Position numbers and translations under genes: made by a program
Shown: piece after piece, positions 29,230 to 37,771 of the stretch
Layout: every line of letters starts with the position of its first letter
Position numbering within the stretch: position 1 is the first letter of the stretch
The notes under the pieces: model-generated
The model's database searches: none
What the model saw: only the letters and a program-made list of their open reading frames with translations
What the model was told of the DNA's origin: nothing
NCBI RefSeq assembly: GCF_040253635.1
Contig: NZ_JBEJGX010000003.1
Location: 5,667,501 to 5,731,500 of the forward strand
Direction of reading: 5' to 3'
Source of the DNA: Streptomyces sp. Edi2
GTDB lineage: Bacteria > Actinomycetota > Actinomycetes > Streptomycetales > Streptomycetaceae
Length of the DNA: 64,000 nt

Positions 29230-30330
29230 TCACCGTCGCCGGAGGCCAAAGGCCCCCTCGCTCGTCATCCGGATGCCCTCGATACTGCGGAGCTGGTGAC
29301 TCAGGCCGAACGTGGCGGCCAGCTTCGCGGCGTCGGCGAGCACCTGCAGCCCATCATCCCGGGTGGCCGGGTCGGACAGCAGGATGTGACCGTGGGCGGT
29401 GTCCAGCCGGACCTGCTGCATGGGCGAGTCGGTTGTTCCGGTGCTGCGGGCGATGTCGATGAAGTGCAGGGCCTGGGTGAGGTCACCGACCCCGCGGTGG
29501 GCCAGGGCGAGTTTCTGGTGGGCGACGGACCAGTCGTCGGGCTCGGCCAGGTCCTCGAACTCGCGCGTCGCGGCGAGCATGACCCTGGCGGCATAGTCGT
29601 TGTTGCCGTCCTTGCTCAGCGCGGTGCCCACCCACAGCCGGGCTCTGGCCCGGTCACGGCGGGAGAGCCTGTCGTCGACGGCCAGGGCCTCGTAATGACG
29701 AGCGGCCGTCTCCAGCTTGCCGGACATCTCGGCGACCACGGCGAGGGACAGGTCGAGCTGGGCGATGCGACGGGGGATGTCGAGCTGCACGAACAGCGAG
29801 CGGGCGTCGGCATAGGAGCGCTGGGCCGACAGCGGGCCGAGGACGGCTCCTTGGTCTCGCTGAAGATCGCCCATCAGTGCTGTCGAGCGGGCGAACAGGT
29901 ACATGCCCTTGTCGTCCAGCCCGGTCGGTGGGAAGCGTGTCAGCCATCGGTTCAGCAGGTTGTCGGCGAAGCCGAAGTTCTGGCGCGAGAGGGCTACGAC
30001 GGCCCGGTCCAGGTCGTCGGTCCACGTTTCGTACTCCCAGACCCGGGGGCCGCTGGTGGTGATGCGCCTGCCGCTGCCCTGGCCGGGTCGGCCGGCCTCG
30101 GACAGGAATGTCTCGAAGCGCAGGTGCGCGGCGGCGTCCGAGCGAGCCAGGGCGGTGTCCAGGACGGCCTGGGTGTCCTGCCGAGGTTCCGTTGCGACCA
30201 GCAACTTCTCCCACTTGGAGATGGTGCGGATGCCGACGCCCAGGTGTTGGGCGAAGGCGCGGACGCTCAGCCGGAGTGCGAGACGTAATGCCCGGGCTTC
30301 CAGGCCGGTCCAGTGGTGCACGGTCGCCAC
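29230..30330 (-). CDS. XRE-type regulator with TPR-like C-terminal domain
   Basis: 366 aa from GTG 30330 (GGAAGGGAG RBS); ATG 30354 is an alternative. An N-terminal helix-turn-helix (ALRLSVRAFAQHLGVGIRTI) is followed by a helical-repeat region with TPR-like pairs (RRIAQLDLSLAVVAEMSGKL, RHYEALAVDDRLSRRDRARA, WSVAHQKLALAHRGVGDLTQ). Streptomycete genomes carry many such regulators beside small accessory genes. It probably controls the YdcF gene 16 bp downstream and perhaps the divergent small gene at 30525. The much longer open frame upstream is a shadow of the GntR gene. Confidence 0.82.
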   Translation of the reverse strand: MATVHHWTGLEARALRLALRLSVRAFAQHLGVGIRTISKWEKLLVATEPRQDTQAVLDTALARSDAAAHLRFETFLSEAGRPGQGSGRRITTSGPRVWEYETWTDDLDRAVVALSRQNFGFADNLLNRWLTRFPPTGLDDKGMYLFARSTALMGDLQRDQGAVLGPLSAQRSYADARSLFVQLDIPRRIAQLDLSLAVVAEMSGKLETAARHYEALAVDDRLSRRDRARARLWVGTALSKDGNNDYAARVMLAATREFEDLAEPDDWSVAHQKLALAHRGVGDLTQALHFIDIARSTGTTDSPMQQVRLDTAHGHILLSDPATRDDGLQVLADAAKLAATFGLSHQLRSIEGIRMTSEGAFGLRRR

Positions 30331-30524
30331 GCGTCGCTCCCTTCCGTCCGCCATCGAAGCACGAGGTCGCCCAGTTCCTTCGCTGACGCCAGCCGGCGGT
30401 CTCTGCGACTCCGTCCCCGCGACGCAGGGGCCGCCCTGGGGGCCCACGCCGACCAGGTGCCCCCATCGACGGTGCGGACACGGCAGCTTGTGACCGTCGC
30501 GTGTGCCTGAGTCAGACTGGGGGC

Positions 30525-30737
30525 ATGTCGTCACCCCGCCGGGCGTGCCCCGTTTGCACCCGAGAGATCGCCGTTGTCGGCGGGCGCTTCGCTCGCCATG
30601 ACCCGCCCGGGCGGCGGACGGTGCTGGAGCTGATCTCCTGCCCGGGGTCGCGCAAGATCGCGCCGATGATGGCGCCGGCGGAGAAGCTGTTTGACCCGGA
30701 GGAGCCGCCGATCCCGGGGCAGCAGCCGTTGTTCTGA
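30525..30737 (+). CDS. Small Cys-containing hypothetical protein
   Basis: 70 aa from ATG 30525 with a GGGGG RBS. The N-terminus has a C-P-V-C zinc-knuckle half (ACPVCTREIAVVGGRFARHD) and a third Cys later (LISCPGS), suggesting a small metal-binding fold. Family without assigned function. Divergent from the XRE regulator, whose promoter region it shares. Confidence 0.65.
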   Translation: MSSPRRACPVCTREIAVVGGRFARHDPPGRRTVLELISCPGSRKIAPMMAPAEKLFDPEEPPIPGQQPLF

Positions 30738-30788
30738 GTCGGGGGCCGACGGGCCTTCGGGCCGGGGTGACTCCGACCCGGTGGGCAA

Positions 30789-31490
30789 CTACGGCGCCAG
30801 CACGTCCAGTTCGGCCATGGCGCCCGTGGTGATCTCGCGGGTCAGGGACTCCGCCCGTGCCGCGTCGCCGGTGCGTACCGCCTCGGCGACCTGGACATGG
30901 AGGGTGACCGCGGCCGGGTCGGGGTCGGTGAACATCACATGGTGCTGGGTGCGGCCGGTCAGGACTGCGGCGACCACGTCGCCGAGCCGGGCGAACATCT
31001 CGTTGCCGGAGGCGGTGAGGACGACCCGGTGGAAGGCCGTGTCGTGGACGAGGTAGGCGTCGAGTTGCTGGCCGCGTGAGGTGGCGACCATGCCCATGGC
31101 CTGTTCGGTGAGTTCGGCGCACTGCGCGGGGGTGGCGTGCCGGGCGGCGAGGCCCGCGGCGACCGGTTCGATCGCCGAGCGCAGCACGGTCAGCGAGCGC
31201 AGCTGCCGGGGGCGGTCGCGGCCGGCCAGCCGCCAGCCGATCACCCGCGGGTCGTAGACGTTCCACTCCTCGGTGGGCCGGACGGTCACCCCCACCCGGC
31301 GCCGGGAAGCGACCAGCTGCATGGATTCCAGTACCCGGATCGCCTCGCGGATGACCGTGCGGGAGACGTCGAAGCGCTGCTCCAGTTCGTCCGTGCGCAG
31401 GACCGTGCCCGGAGGGTAGTCGCCCGCGGTGATCGCGGGCCCCAGGGACTCCAGTACACGGGCGTGCAGTCCCTTCCCCTCGTTTTCCAT
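30789..31490 (-). CDS. gntR: GntR/FadR-family regulator of gluconate genes
   Basis: 233-aa repressor with an N-terminal winged helix (YPPGTVLRTDELEQRFDVSR, then TVIREAIRVLESMQLV) and an all-helical FCD effector domain whose metal-site residues are in the AYLVHDTAFHRVV and TLHVQVAEAV helices. Divergent from gntK-gntP across a 132-bp region carrying an inverted repeat (31523-31569), so it most likely represses the gluconate operon and itself, with gluconate or its phosphate as inducer. That effector is inferred from the neighbours. Confidence 0.87.
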   Translation of the reverse strand: MENEGKGLHARVLESLGPAITAGDYPPGTVLRTDELEQRFDVSRTVIREAIRVLESMQLVASRRRVGVTVRPTEEWNVYDPRVIGWRLAGRDRPRQLRSLTVLRSAIEPVAAGLAARHATPAQCAELTEQAMGMVATSRGQQLDAYLVHDTAFHRVVLTASGNEMFARLGDVVAAVLTGRTQHHVMFTDPDPAAVTLHVQVAEAVRTGDAARAESLTREITTGAMAELDVLAP

Positions 31491-31522
31491 GGGGCAAGCT
31501 TACGTTCCCGCACCCCGGCCAA

Positions 31523-31569
31523 TTAAGTATGACGTTTGCATCACAGGCTCTTGAATACGTCGTACCTAA
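31523..31569. promoter_or_regulatory. Candidate GntR operator dyad
   Basis: TTAAGTATGACGT (31523-31535) and ACGTCGTACCTAA (31557-31569) are inverted copies matching at 11 of 13 positions, 34 bp centre to centre. The spacing of about three helical turns and the place between gntR and gntK fit two operator half-regions. The right arm holds the local palindrome TACG-T-CGTA. Confidence 0.55.
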
Positions 31570-31622
31570 TGGGTTTCAGTGGGGGCCGCACGAGGTCGAT
31601 GAAGACAGCGAGGTACCACGGG

Positions 31623-32144
31623 ATGAGCACCCCCGACGTGATCGTCGTGATGGGCGTGGCCGGCACCGGCAAGACCACCATCGGCCCGTTGGTGGCCGAC
31701 AAACTGGGCGTTCCGTACGCCGAGGGTGACGACTTCCATCCGCCGGCCAATATCGCCAAGATGTCGGCGGGCATCCCGCTGGACGATGAGGACCGCGGCC
31801 CGTGGCTCGACGCCATAGGAGCCTGGGCACACGAGCGCGCCGAGCACGGCGGCGGTGTGGTCAGCAGCTCCGCGCTCAAGCGCGCCTACCGCGACCGGCT
31901 CCGGGCAGCCGAACCCCGCATCGTCTTCCTGCACCTCACCGGCGATCGTTCGCTGATCGAGGAGCGGATGGCCGAGCGCAAGGGCCACTTCATGCCGACC
32001 GCACTGCTGGACTCCCAGTTCGCCACGCTCGAACCGCTCGGACCCGACGAGGCCGGCGTCGAGGTGGAGGTGTCCGGCACCCCGGAGGAGATCGCCGACC
32101 GCGCGGTGGCGGCACTGCGCGCGATGGACCCGCCGGGCGCATAA
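31623..32144 (+). CDS. gntK: Gluconokinase
   Basis: 173-aa P-loop kinase phosphorylating D-gluconate to 6-phosphogluconate with ATP, feeding the pentose phosphate pathway. Walker A is GVAGTGKTT; the family block EGDDFHPPANIAKMSAGIPL and lid-type RMAERKGHFMP follow. ATG 31623 has a GAGG about 9 nt upstream and gives the normal family N-terminus; upstream in-frame ATGs fall in the operator region. The gene is followed by gntP after 55 bp. Confidence 0.94.
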   Translation: MSTPDVIVVMGVAGTGKTTIGPLVADKLGVPYAEGDDFHPPANIAKMSAGIPLDDEDRGPWLDAIGAWAHERAEHGGGVVSSSALKRAYRDRLRAAEPRIVFLHLTGDRSLIEERMAERKGHFMPTALLDSQFATLEPLGPDEAGVEVEVSGTPEEIADRAVAALRAMDPPGA

Positions 32145-32199
32145 CCCCCGCACCCCCACAGCACCCCCCTTCCCCCTCCGTCCAACCAAGGGAATCGCC

Positions 32200-33597
32200 G
32201 TGACTCATCTCAGCGTCGAGATGCTCGCAGCGGACGCGACCGAGCCGATAGCCTCGGCCGGCCACGCACAGCTGGGCATCGCCGTCCTGGCCGGCATAGC
32301 CGTCATCGTCCTGCTCATCACCAAGTTCAAGCTGCACGCCTTCCTGTCGCTGATCATCGGTTCGCTGGTGCTCGGCGCGGTGGCCGGCGCCCCCCTCGAC
32401 AAGGTCATCACCAGCTTCTCGACGGGGCTGGGCACGACCGTCGCGGGCACGGGCGTGCTGATCGCGCTCGGTGCCGTCCTCGGGCGGCTGCTCGCCGATT
32501 CGGGCGGCGCCGACCAGATCGTCGACACGATCCTGGCCAAAGCAGGCCGGCGGGCGATGCCCTGGGCGATGCTGCTGATCGCCGGGATCGTGGGGCTGCC
32601 GATCTTCTTCGAAGTCGGCATCGTGCTGCTGATCCCCGTGGTGCTGCTGGTCGCCAAGCGCGGCAACTTCTCGCTGATGCGGATCGGTATCCCCGCCCTG
32701 GCCGGCCTGTCCGTCATGCACGGGCTGATCCCGCCGCACCCCGGCCCGCTCGTCGCGATCGACGCCGTCAAGGCGAACCTCGGCATCACCCTCGCGCTCG
32801 GCGTCGTCGTCGCCATCCCGACCGCGATCGTCGCCGGTCCGCTCTTCTCCCGTTACGCGGCCCGCTGGGTGGACATCCAGCCGCCGGAGAAGATGGTGCC
32901 CGAGCGCGCCTCCGACGACCTGGTGAAGCGGCCCGGCTTCGGGATCACCGTGGCCACCGTGCTGCTGCCGGTGGTGATGATGCTGGCCAAGGCGCTGGTG
33001 GACATCGTCATCGACGATCCGGAGCACACCGTCCAGCGGGCCTTCGATGTCATCGGCTCCCCGCTGATCGCGCTGCTGACGGCCGTGCTCGTCGCGATGT
33101 TCACGCTGGGCCGGGCGGCCGGGTTCACCCGTGGCCGGATCGCCACCACCGTCGAGAAGTCGCTCGCCCCGATCGCCGGGGTGGTGCTGATCGTCGGCGC
33201 GGGCGGCGGCTTCAAGCAGACGCTGGTGGACTCCGGCGTCGGCCAGATGATCCTGGACATCTCCAAGGGCTGGAACATCTCCGCGCTCCTGCTGGCCTGG
33301 CTGATCGCGGTCGCCATCCGCCTTGCGACCGGCTCCGCGACGGTGGCCACCATCTCCGCCGCCGGGCTGGTCGGCCCGCTCGCCGCGGACATGAGCACCA
33401 CCCATGCCGCGCTGCTGGTGCTGGCCATCGGGTGCGGGTCGCTGTTCTTCAGCCATGTCAACGACGCCGGATTCTGGCTGGTCAAGGAGTACTTCGGGAT
33501 GAGCGTCGGCCAGACGCTGAAGACCTGGTCGGTGATGGAGACGCTGATCTCGGTGGTCGGGATCGTCTGCGTACTGCTGCTGTCGCTGGTCCTTTAG
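32200..33597 (+). CDS. gntP: Gluconate:H+ symporter (GntP family)
   Basis: 465-aa polytopic permease with about 12-14 hydrophobic segments, importing gluconate. Family markers include IALGAVLGRLLADSGGADQI, LPIFFEVGIVLLIPVV, GLIPPHPGPLVA and the C-terminal SHVNDAGFWLVKEYFGM. GTG 32200 follows AAGGGA. It completes the gluconate operon with gntK; two hairpins lie at its 3' end. Confidence 0.95.
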   Translation: MTHLSVEMLAADATEPIASAGHAQLGIAVLAGIAVIVLLITKFKLHAFLSLIIGSLVLGAVAGAPLDKVITSFSTGLGTTVAGTGVLIALGAVLGRLLADSGGADQIVDTILAKAGRRAMPWAMLLIAGIVGLPIFFEVGIVLLIPVVLLVAKRGNFSLMRIGIPALAGLSVMHGLIPPHPGPLVAIDAVKANLGITLALGVVVAIPTAIVAGPLFSRYAARWVDIQPPEKMVPERASDDLVKRPGFGITVATVLLPVVMMLAKALVDIVIDDPEHTVQRAFDVIGSPLIALLTAVLVAMFTLGRAAGFTRGRIATTVEKSLAPIAGVVLIVGAGGGFKQTLVDSGVGQMILDISKGWNISALLLAWLIAVAIRLATGSATVATISAAGLVGPLAADMSTTHAALLVLAIGCGSLFFSHVNDAGFWLVKEYFGMSVGQTLKTWSVMETLISVVGIVCVLLLSLVL

Positions 33598-33607
33598 CGG
33601 CCCTGGT

Positions 33608-33657
33608 CGGTCCGTCGGACCGCTGTCCCCCTTATCTCTCCGGACGGTTCACCGTCC
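33608..33657. terminator. Bidirectional hairpins between gntP and the EamA gene
   Basis: Two small hairpins: CGGTCCG-T-CGGACCG (33608-33622) and GGACGGT-TC-ACCGTCC (33642-33657). They separate the convergent gntP and EamA genes; the second overlaps the EamA stop codon. Confidence 0.5.
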
Positions 33658-34638
33658 CGGGCGCCCCACCCCCCTCAGGTGCCCGTCCCCGGCACGAGGC
33701 CGTACGAGCGGATGTCCGCTGGTACGGCCTCGTGCGCGTGCGGGCGAAGTCCCGGCGGGGGGTGCGGCCGAGGGGGTGGCACCGCGTCGTACGAGGGCGA
33801 CCGCCGCGAGGCCGAGCGCGAGTCCGGCGGCGGTCTGCGGGCCGAAGGGTTCGCCGAACATGGCGGCGCCCCACAGCGCGGTGACCGGTGCCATCAGGAA
33901 CATCAGGGTGTTCACCTCGGTGACGCCGACGCGGCGGAGGATCAGCCAGTACAGCCCGTACCCGCCGAAGGTCGACAGCACCACCAGCCAGCCGACCGCG
34001 ACCCAGAACGAGGGCGCGGCGGGCGGCTGTACGGTGCCGGTCGCGGCGGCGAGGGCGGTGAAGAGGACGGCGCTGGTGGTGCAGTGGACGGTCATCGATA
34101 CCGAGGGGGCGACCCGGGTGCGCGAGCGGCTCTCCAGGAAGGTGGCCGCCACCAGCGAGGACATTCCGAGGAACGGGACGAGGTAGGCCCACCAGGGCAC
34201 CTCCGCGCCGGACGCCGCGTCGGCCGTGGTGACCAGGGCGACGCCGCCCAGGCCCAGGCACAGCCCGAGCCACTGCCGACGGGAGACGTACTGGCGCAGC
34301 AACGGCCCGGCGAGCGCCCCGGCCACCAGGGGCTGGGTGCCGTCGATCAGGGCCGTGGTGCCGCTGGAGACCCCGAGCTGGATCGCGGAGTAGACGGTGA
34401 AGAGATAGCCGCTCTGCGAGAGTGCGCCGACGGCGGCCTGCCGGGTCAGGTCCCGAGCCGTCAGGTCCCGCCACGAGGCGCGGGCCGCGGTGGCCGCCAC
34501 GAGGGCGAGGGCGGCGGCGAGCGGCAGGAACCGCCACATCAGAAGCGTGGCCGTGGGCGCGGTGCCCGCGCCCAGCTTGGCCCCGATGAAGCCGGAGCTC
34601 CAACAGAGCACAAAGGCGGCCGAGAGCAGGAAGCGCAT
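33649..34638 (-). CDS. EamA-family (DMT) transporter
   Basis: 329-aa drug/metabolite transporter with ten predicted helices in two EamA repeats (FVLCWSSGFIGAKLGAG at the start of repeat 1; YLVPFLGMSSLVAATFLESR and the TLMFLMAPVTALWGAAMFGE block in repeat 2). The Arg/Gly-rich tail is cytoplasmic. ATG 34636-34638 has AAGGGGGA upstream. Divergent from a TetR regulator with a perfect operator between them, so expression is probably substrate-inducible. Substrate unknown. Confidence 0.88.
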   Translation of the reverse strand: MRFLLSAAFVLCWSSGFIGAKLGAGTAPTATLLMWRFLPLAAALALVAATAARASWRDLTARDLTRQAAVGALSQSGYLFTVYSAIQLGVSSGTTALIDGTQPLVAGALAGPLLRQYVSRRQWLGLCLGLGGVALVTTADAASGAEVPWWAYLVPFLGMSSLVAATFLESRSRTRVAPSVSMTVHCTTSAVLFTALAAATGTVQPPAAPSFWVAVGWLVVLSTFGGYGLYWLILRRVGVTEVNTLMFLMAPVTALWGAAMFGEPFGPQTAAGLALGLAAVALVRRGATPSAAPPAGTSPARARGRTSGHPLVRPRAGDGHLRGVGRPGR

Positions 34639-34656
34639 GCCGTCCCCCTTCGGTAG

Positions 34657-34695
34657 ACCGATCTGTATACCTCTCCTTTCACTATACAGATCGGT
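34657..34695. promoter_or_regulatory. TetR operator between transporter and regulator
   Basis: Perfect 13-bp inverted repeat ACCGATCTGTATA (34657-34669) / TATACAGATCGGT (34683-34695) with a 13-bp spacer. It covers the shared promoter region; the right arm lies 12 bp before the TetR start, consistent with autorepression. Confidence 0.8.
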
Positions 34696-34707
34696 ATACT
34701 TTTTGGC

Positions 34708-35328
34708 ATGGGTACTTCGCAGACACGTACTTCGCAGACGCCCCGGCGGATCGCCATGACGCCCGCCGCGCGCCGCGCCCTGGCGGCCGCCGAGCGGCTG
34801 TTCTACGAGCGCGGCATCCATGCCGTCGGGGTGGATCTGATCGCGGCCGAGGCCGGGGTGACGAAGAAGACCCTCTATGACCGGTTCGGCTCCAAGGAGC
34901 AGATCGTCGTGGAGTACCTCGCGGACCGCGATGAACGCTGGCGGGCCTTTCTGGCGCCGTACCTCGACGCCGCGGAGCCGTCGCCCGCTGCGGGGATCTT
35001 GGCCGTCTTCGACGCCTCGCGCGCCTGGTCGGCCCGGCACAGCGGCAAGGGGTGCAGCATGGTCAACGCCCATGCCGAGATCAGCGATCCGTCCCACCCC
35101 GCGTACGCGATCATCGCCGCGCAGAAGCAGTGGATGCTCGCGCTGTTCACGGACCTGGCCGGGGCCGCAGTGCCGGTGCCCGGCCGGGCCGAGCGGCTGG
35201 GCCGGGCGCTGATGCTTCTTCACGAAGGGGCCCTGGTCGCCCACGGCCTGGGCATCTTCCCCGACCCGATCGGTCAGGCCCGCGACGAGGCGGAGGTGCT
35301 GCTCGCCGCGGCGGGGGTGGAGGTGTGA
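34708..35328 (+). CDS. TetR/AcrR-family regulator
   Basis: 206-aa one-component repressor: N-terminal HTH (GIHAVGVDLIAAEAGVTKKT, then LYDRFGSKEQIV) and a helical ligand domain. ATG 34708 follows the operator by 12 bp with no Shine-Dalgarno, so the mRNA may be leaderless. It probably represses itself and the divergent EamA transporter. Ligand unknown. Confidence 0.9.
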   Translation: MGTSQTRTSQTPRRIAMTPAARRALAAAERLFYERGIHAVGVDLIAAEAGVTKKTLYDRFGSKEQIVVEYLADRDERWRAFLAPYLDAAEPSPAAGILAVFDASRAWSARHSGKGCSMVNAHAEISDPSHPAYAIIAAQKQWMLALFTDLAGAAVPVPGRAERLGRALMLLHEGALVAHGLGIFPDPIGQARDEAEVLLAAAGVEV

Positions 35329-35390
35329 GTGCCGGCCTCGGGGGTGCGGCCACGACCTTCGGCCGCCCCCCCCGCGTCGGCCGGTGGCGT

Positions 35391-36971
35391 TCAGCAGGCT
35401 GCCGGCACCGCGTCCGCGCCCGCGCCGAGGTACGTCCCCAGGGCCTCGGCCACCTGCGCCGTCGCGTCCCCGGGCGGGGCGGCGAGGGCGAGGTAGCCGT
35501 CGGGGCGGATGAGGAGGACGGCCGGGTCCGGGCCGTAGGCGTCGCGGATGTGGCCGTCGGTGTCGATCAGGTCCGGGGCCGGGCCGCCGACGCGGACGAG
35601 ACGCAGCAGGGCCGGATCGGCGGGCAGCGCACTGTCGTCGATGCCGGTGCCGCCCAGGTCGAGCAGGGTGAAGTGCGGGCCGCGGAAGGCGTCGAAGAGC
35701 CGGGTGGGCGTGCCGTCGGCCGTGGTGCACGGGGCGTCGGGGGCCCGGTCGCCCGCGGCGGGAGTGCCCTCGGCGAGGTCCGTGCGCAGCTCCCGCGTGA
35801 GCGGGCTGTCGGGGTAGCCGATGCCGAGCTGGTGGAGGTCCCGGCCGCGCCGCAGCGTACGGGAGCGGTGCAGCCGGGTGCTGGTGTCGAGGATGCTCTC
35901 GGCGATCGGGCGGCGCTCGGTCTCGTAGGTGTCGAGGAGGCTGTCGGGGGCGCCGTGCCGCAGCACCTGGCCGAGCTTCCAGCCGAGGTTGTAGGCGTCC
36001 TGGACGCTGGTGTTCAGGCCCTGGCCGCCCGCCGGGGAGTGGATGTGCGCGGCATCGCCGGCCAGGAAGACCCGGCCGGTGCGGTAGCGCTCGACCAGGC
36101 CCGCCCGGGGGCGGAAGAGGGAGGACCACAGGACCTCGCCGATCTGTGCGGCGTCGAGGTGGGTGTGCGCCGCGAGTTCGGCACGGACCGTCTCGGGTGA
36201 GGTGTCCGGTGTGCCGTCGAAGCCCCCCGCGATCATGGTCTGGAAGTAGTCGGTGCCGGCCAGCGGGAGAAGGCCCGCGAACCCGCCGGTCGGCGAGTCC
36301 CAGCGGTGCCAGTGGTCGCGGTCCAGGCCGTCCACCCGGAGGTCCGCGAGCAGCACGGCGACCGGTTCCAGCTCCGGGCCGCTCATCTTGATGCCGAGCG
36401 CGCGGCGTACGGTGCTGCGCCCGCCGTCGGTGGCGACCAGATAGGCCCCGTGGACGGTGCGCTCCGCCCCGTCGGCGTGCTGCAGACGGGCCGTCACACC
36501 GGCCGAGTCCTGGTCGAACGCGGTGAGTTCGGTGCGGAAGAGCGCGTCACCGCCGAGCTCCTGCAGCCGCTCGTACAGCAGCTCCAGGTTGCGGAACTGC
36601 GGCAGCATCAGGGCGTTGGAGTACGGCGTGGCGGGCGCCGGGTCGACCCGCTCGATCATCTCGGTGACGTCGACGATTTCGCCGTTCTCCCAGCGGGCGG
36701 TCTTCGGGTAGAGGCCGCCGGCCGCGAAGGCCGCGTCCAGCAGCCCGAGGTCGTCGTAGACCTCCTGGGTGCGCGGCTGCACGCCGGTGCCGCGGGCGCC
36801 GGGCGAGAGGCGGTCCTGCCGCTCGACGAGCAGGGCGCGCACACCGCGGCGGGTGAGGTCGATGGCCAGGGCGAGGCCGGTCGGGCCCGCGCCGGCGATC
36901 AGTACGTCGACCGTCGTGCCGTCGTCGGGCAGGGCGGCGCCAAAGGTTTCCTTAACGTTGTTAAGTGCCAT
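35391..36971 (-). CDS. FAD-dependent aromatic monooxygenase
   Basis: 526-aa class A flavoprotein monooxygenase (FAD_binding_3, rifampicin/aromatic polyketide hydroxylase type). The Rossmann motif is VLIAGAGPTGLALAIDL (about residues 23-39), the second FAD motif is GDAAHIHSPAGGQGLNTSVQ, and a thioredoxin-like C-terminal domain follows. Substrate unknown; a role in antibiotic or phenol inactivation is plausible. The start overlaps an operator: codons 3-7 (LNNVK) are part of the palindrome at 36951-36965. Divergent from its TetR regulator. Confidence 0.9.
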   Translation of the reverse strand: MALNNVKETFGAALPDDGTTVDVLIAGAGPTGLALAIDLTRRGVRALLVERQDRLSPGARGTGVQPRTQEVYDDLGLLDAAFAAGGLYPKTARWENGEIVDVTEMIERVDPAPATPYSNALMLPQFRNLELLYERLQELGGDALFRTELTAFDQDSAGVTARLQHADGAERTVHGAYLVATDGGRSTVRRALGIKMSGPELEPVAVLLADLRVDGLDRDHWHRWDSPTGGFAGLLPLAGTDYFQTMIAGGFDGTPDTSPETVRAELAAHTHLDAAQIGEVLWSSLFRPRAGLVERYRTGRVFLAGDAAHIHSPAGGQGLNTSVQDAYNLGWKLGQVLRHGAPDSLLDTYETERRPIAESILDTSTRLHRSRTLRRGRDLHQLGIGYPDSPLTRELRTDLAEGTPAAGDRAPDAPCTTADGTPTRLFDAFRGPHFTLLDLGGTGIDDSALPADPALLRLVRVGGPAPDLIDTDGHIRDAYGPDPAVLLIRPDGYLALAAPPGDATAQVAEALGTYLGAGADAVPAAC

Positions 36972-37000
36972 GTCCCGAGGATGCCTTTAACGGTGTTAAG
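36951..37000. promoter_or_regulatory. Pair of TetR operators
   Basis: CTTAAC-GTT-GTTAAG (36951-36965) and TTTAAC-GGT-GTTAAG (36986-37000): two 15-bp palindromes, 35 bp apart. The first lies within the monooxygenase coding start, the second ends 8 bp before the TetR start. The arrangement lets one dimer block each gene. Confidence 0.8.
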
Positions 37001-37008
37001 TTGTCAAC

Positions 37009-37683
37009 ATGGTTTCGCGCATTGACCGGAAACGAGTCGTGGACACCGCACTGCGGCTGCTGAACGAGGTCGGCCTCGACGGGCTGACCCTGCGGGGCAT
37101 CGCCAAGGAGCTGAACGTTCAGGCCCCCGCGCTGTACTGGCACTTCAAGAACAAGCAGGAACTGCTGGACGAGATGGCCACCGAGATGACCCGGCGGATG
37201 GCCGGGAGCCTGGACGGCGGGCCGGCCGCGGGCCCGTACGGCGGCACCTGGCAGGAGATGCTGCTCGGCAGCTGCCGGACGATGCGCCGCGAACTGCTCG
37301 GCTACCGCGACGGCGGCAAGGTCTTCAGCGGCACGCGGATGACCGACGGCGCCGCCACCGGGCCGCTCGACTTCGTGATGACCTGCCTGACGGAGGCGGG
37401 CTTCACCCTGGATGCGGCCGTGCGGGCCTGGTGGACCGCGTACAACTTCACCGTGGGCGTGGTGATCGAGGAGCAGTCGGTCCACCCGGTGCCCGGACAG
37501 CGGGAGATTCGCGACCCGGCCTATGACCAGTCCGAGCGTGAGCGGCGGATCGGGGCGGAGTATCCGCTCGCGGCGCAGGCCGGCCGGGAGATGTTCGGCG
37601 ATCTGGAGCAGGGCTTCGAGGCCGGGCTGCGGATCATCGTCGCGGGGATCGAGGCCACCGTGGGCCCGGACGCGGCGGGCTGA
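37009..37683 (+). CDS. TetR-family regulator (TetR_C type)
   Basis: 224-aa repressor with N-terminal HTH (GLDGLTLRGIAKELNVQAPA, then LYWHFKNKQELLDEMA), very close in style to tetracycline-repressor class proteins, and a C-terminal dimerisation/ligand domain. ATG 37009 has no RBS and begins 8 bp after an operator palindrome, so it is likely leaderless and autoregulated. It presumably controls the divergent monooxygenase, with that enzyme's substrate or product as inducer. Confidence 0.9.
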   Translation: MVSRIDRKRVVDTALRLLNEVGLDGLTLRGIAKELNVQAPALYWHFKNKQELLDEMATEMTRRMAGSLDGGPAAGPYGGTWQEMLLGSCRTMRRELLGYRDGGKVFSGTRMTDGAATGPLDFVMTCLTEAGFTLDAAVRAWWTAYNFTVGVVIEEQSVHPVPGQREIRDPAYDQSERERRIGAEYPLAAQAGREMFGDLEQGFEAGLRIIVAGIEATVGPDAAG

Positions 37684-37687
37684 TCCC

Positions 37688-37710
37688 GCCGCGGGCCGGT
37701 CGCCCGCGGC
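37688..37710 (+). terminator. Terminator after the TetR gene
   Basis: Perfect 9-bp stem GCCGCGGGC (37688-37696) / GCCCGCGGC (37702-37710) with a 5-nt loop, directly after the stop codon. Confidence 0.65.
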
Positions 37711-37713
37711 GCC

Positions 37714-37771
37714 GCGGAGGCCGGCCGTCCGGCCTCAGCGCCACGGAGGCCGGCCGCCCGGACTCAGCGCC
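37714..37771. repeat. Imperfect direct repeat at the acyltransferase 3' end
   Basis: A segment of about 27 bp beginning CGGAGGCCGGCCG and ending CTCAGCGCC occurs at about 37715-37742 and 37744-37771 with two differences. The second copy contains the stop codon region of the acyltransferase gene, so its last codons look locally duplicated. Confidence 0.65.

Noticed and set aside
29230..31497. Possible 755-codon fusion upstream of the XRE regulator
   Set aside because: The first half is an out-of-frame shadow of gntR; RBS and domain start place the gene at 30330.
33649..36129. Long minus-strand frame extending the EamA gene to 826 codons
   Set aside because: The upstream part crosses the TetR gene and operator; the real start is ATG 34638 with a good RBS.
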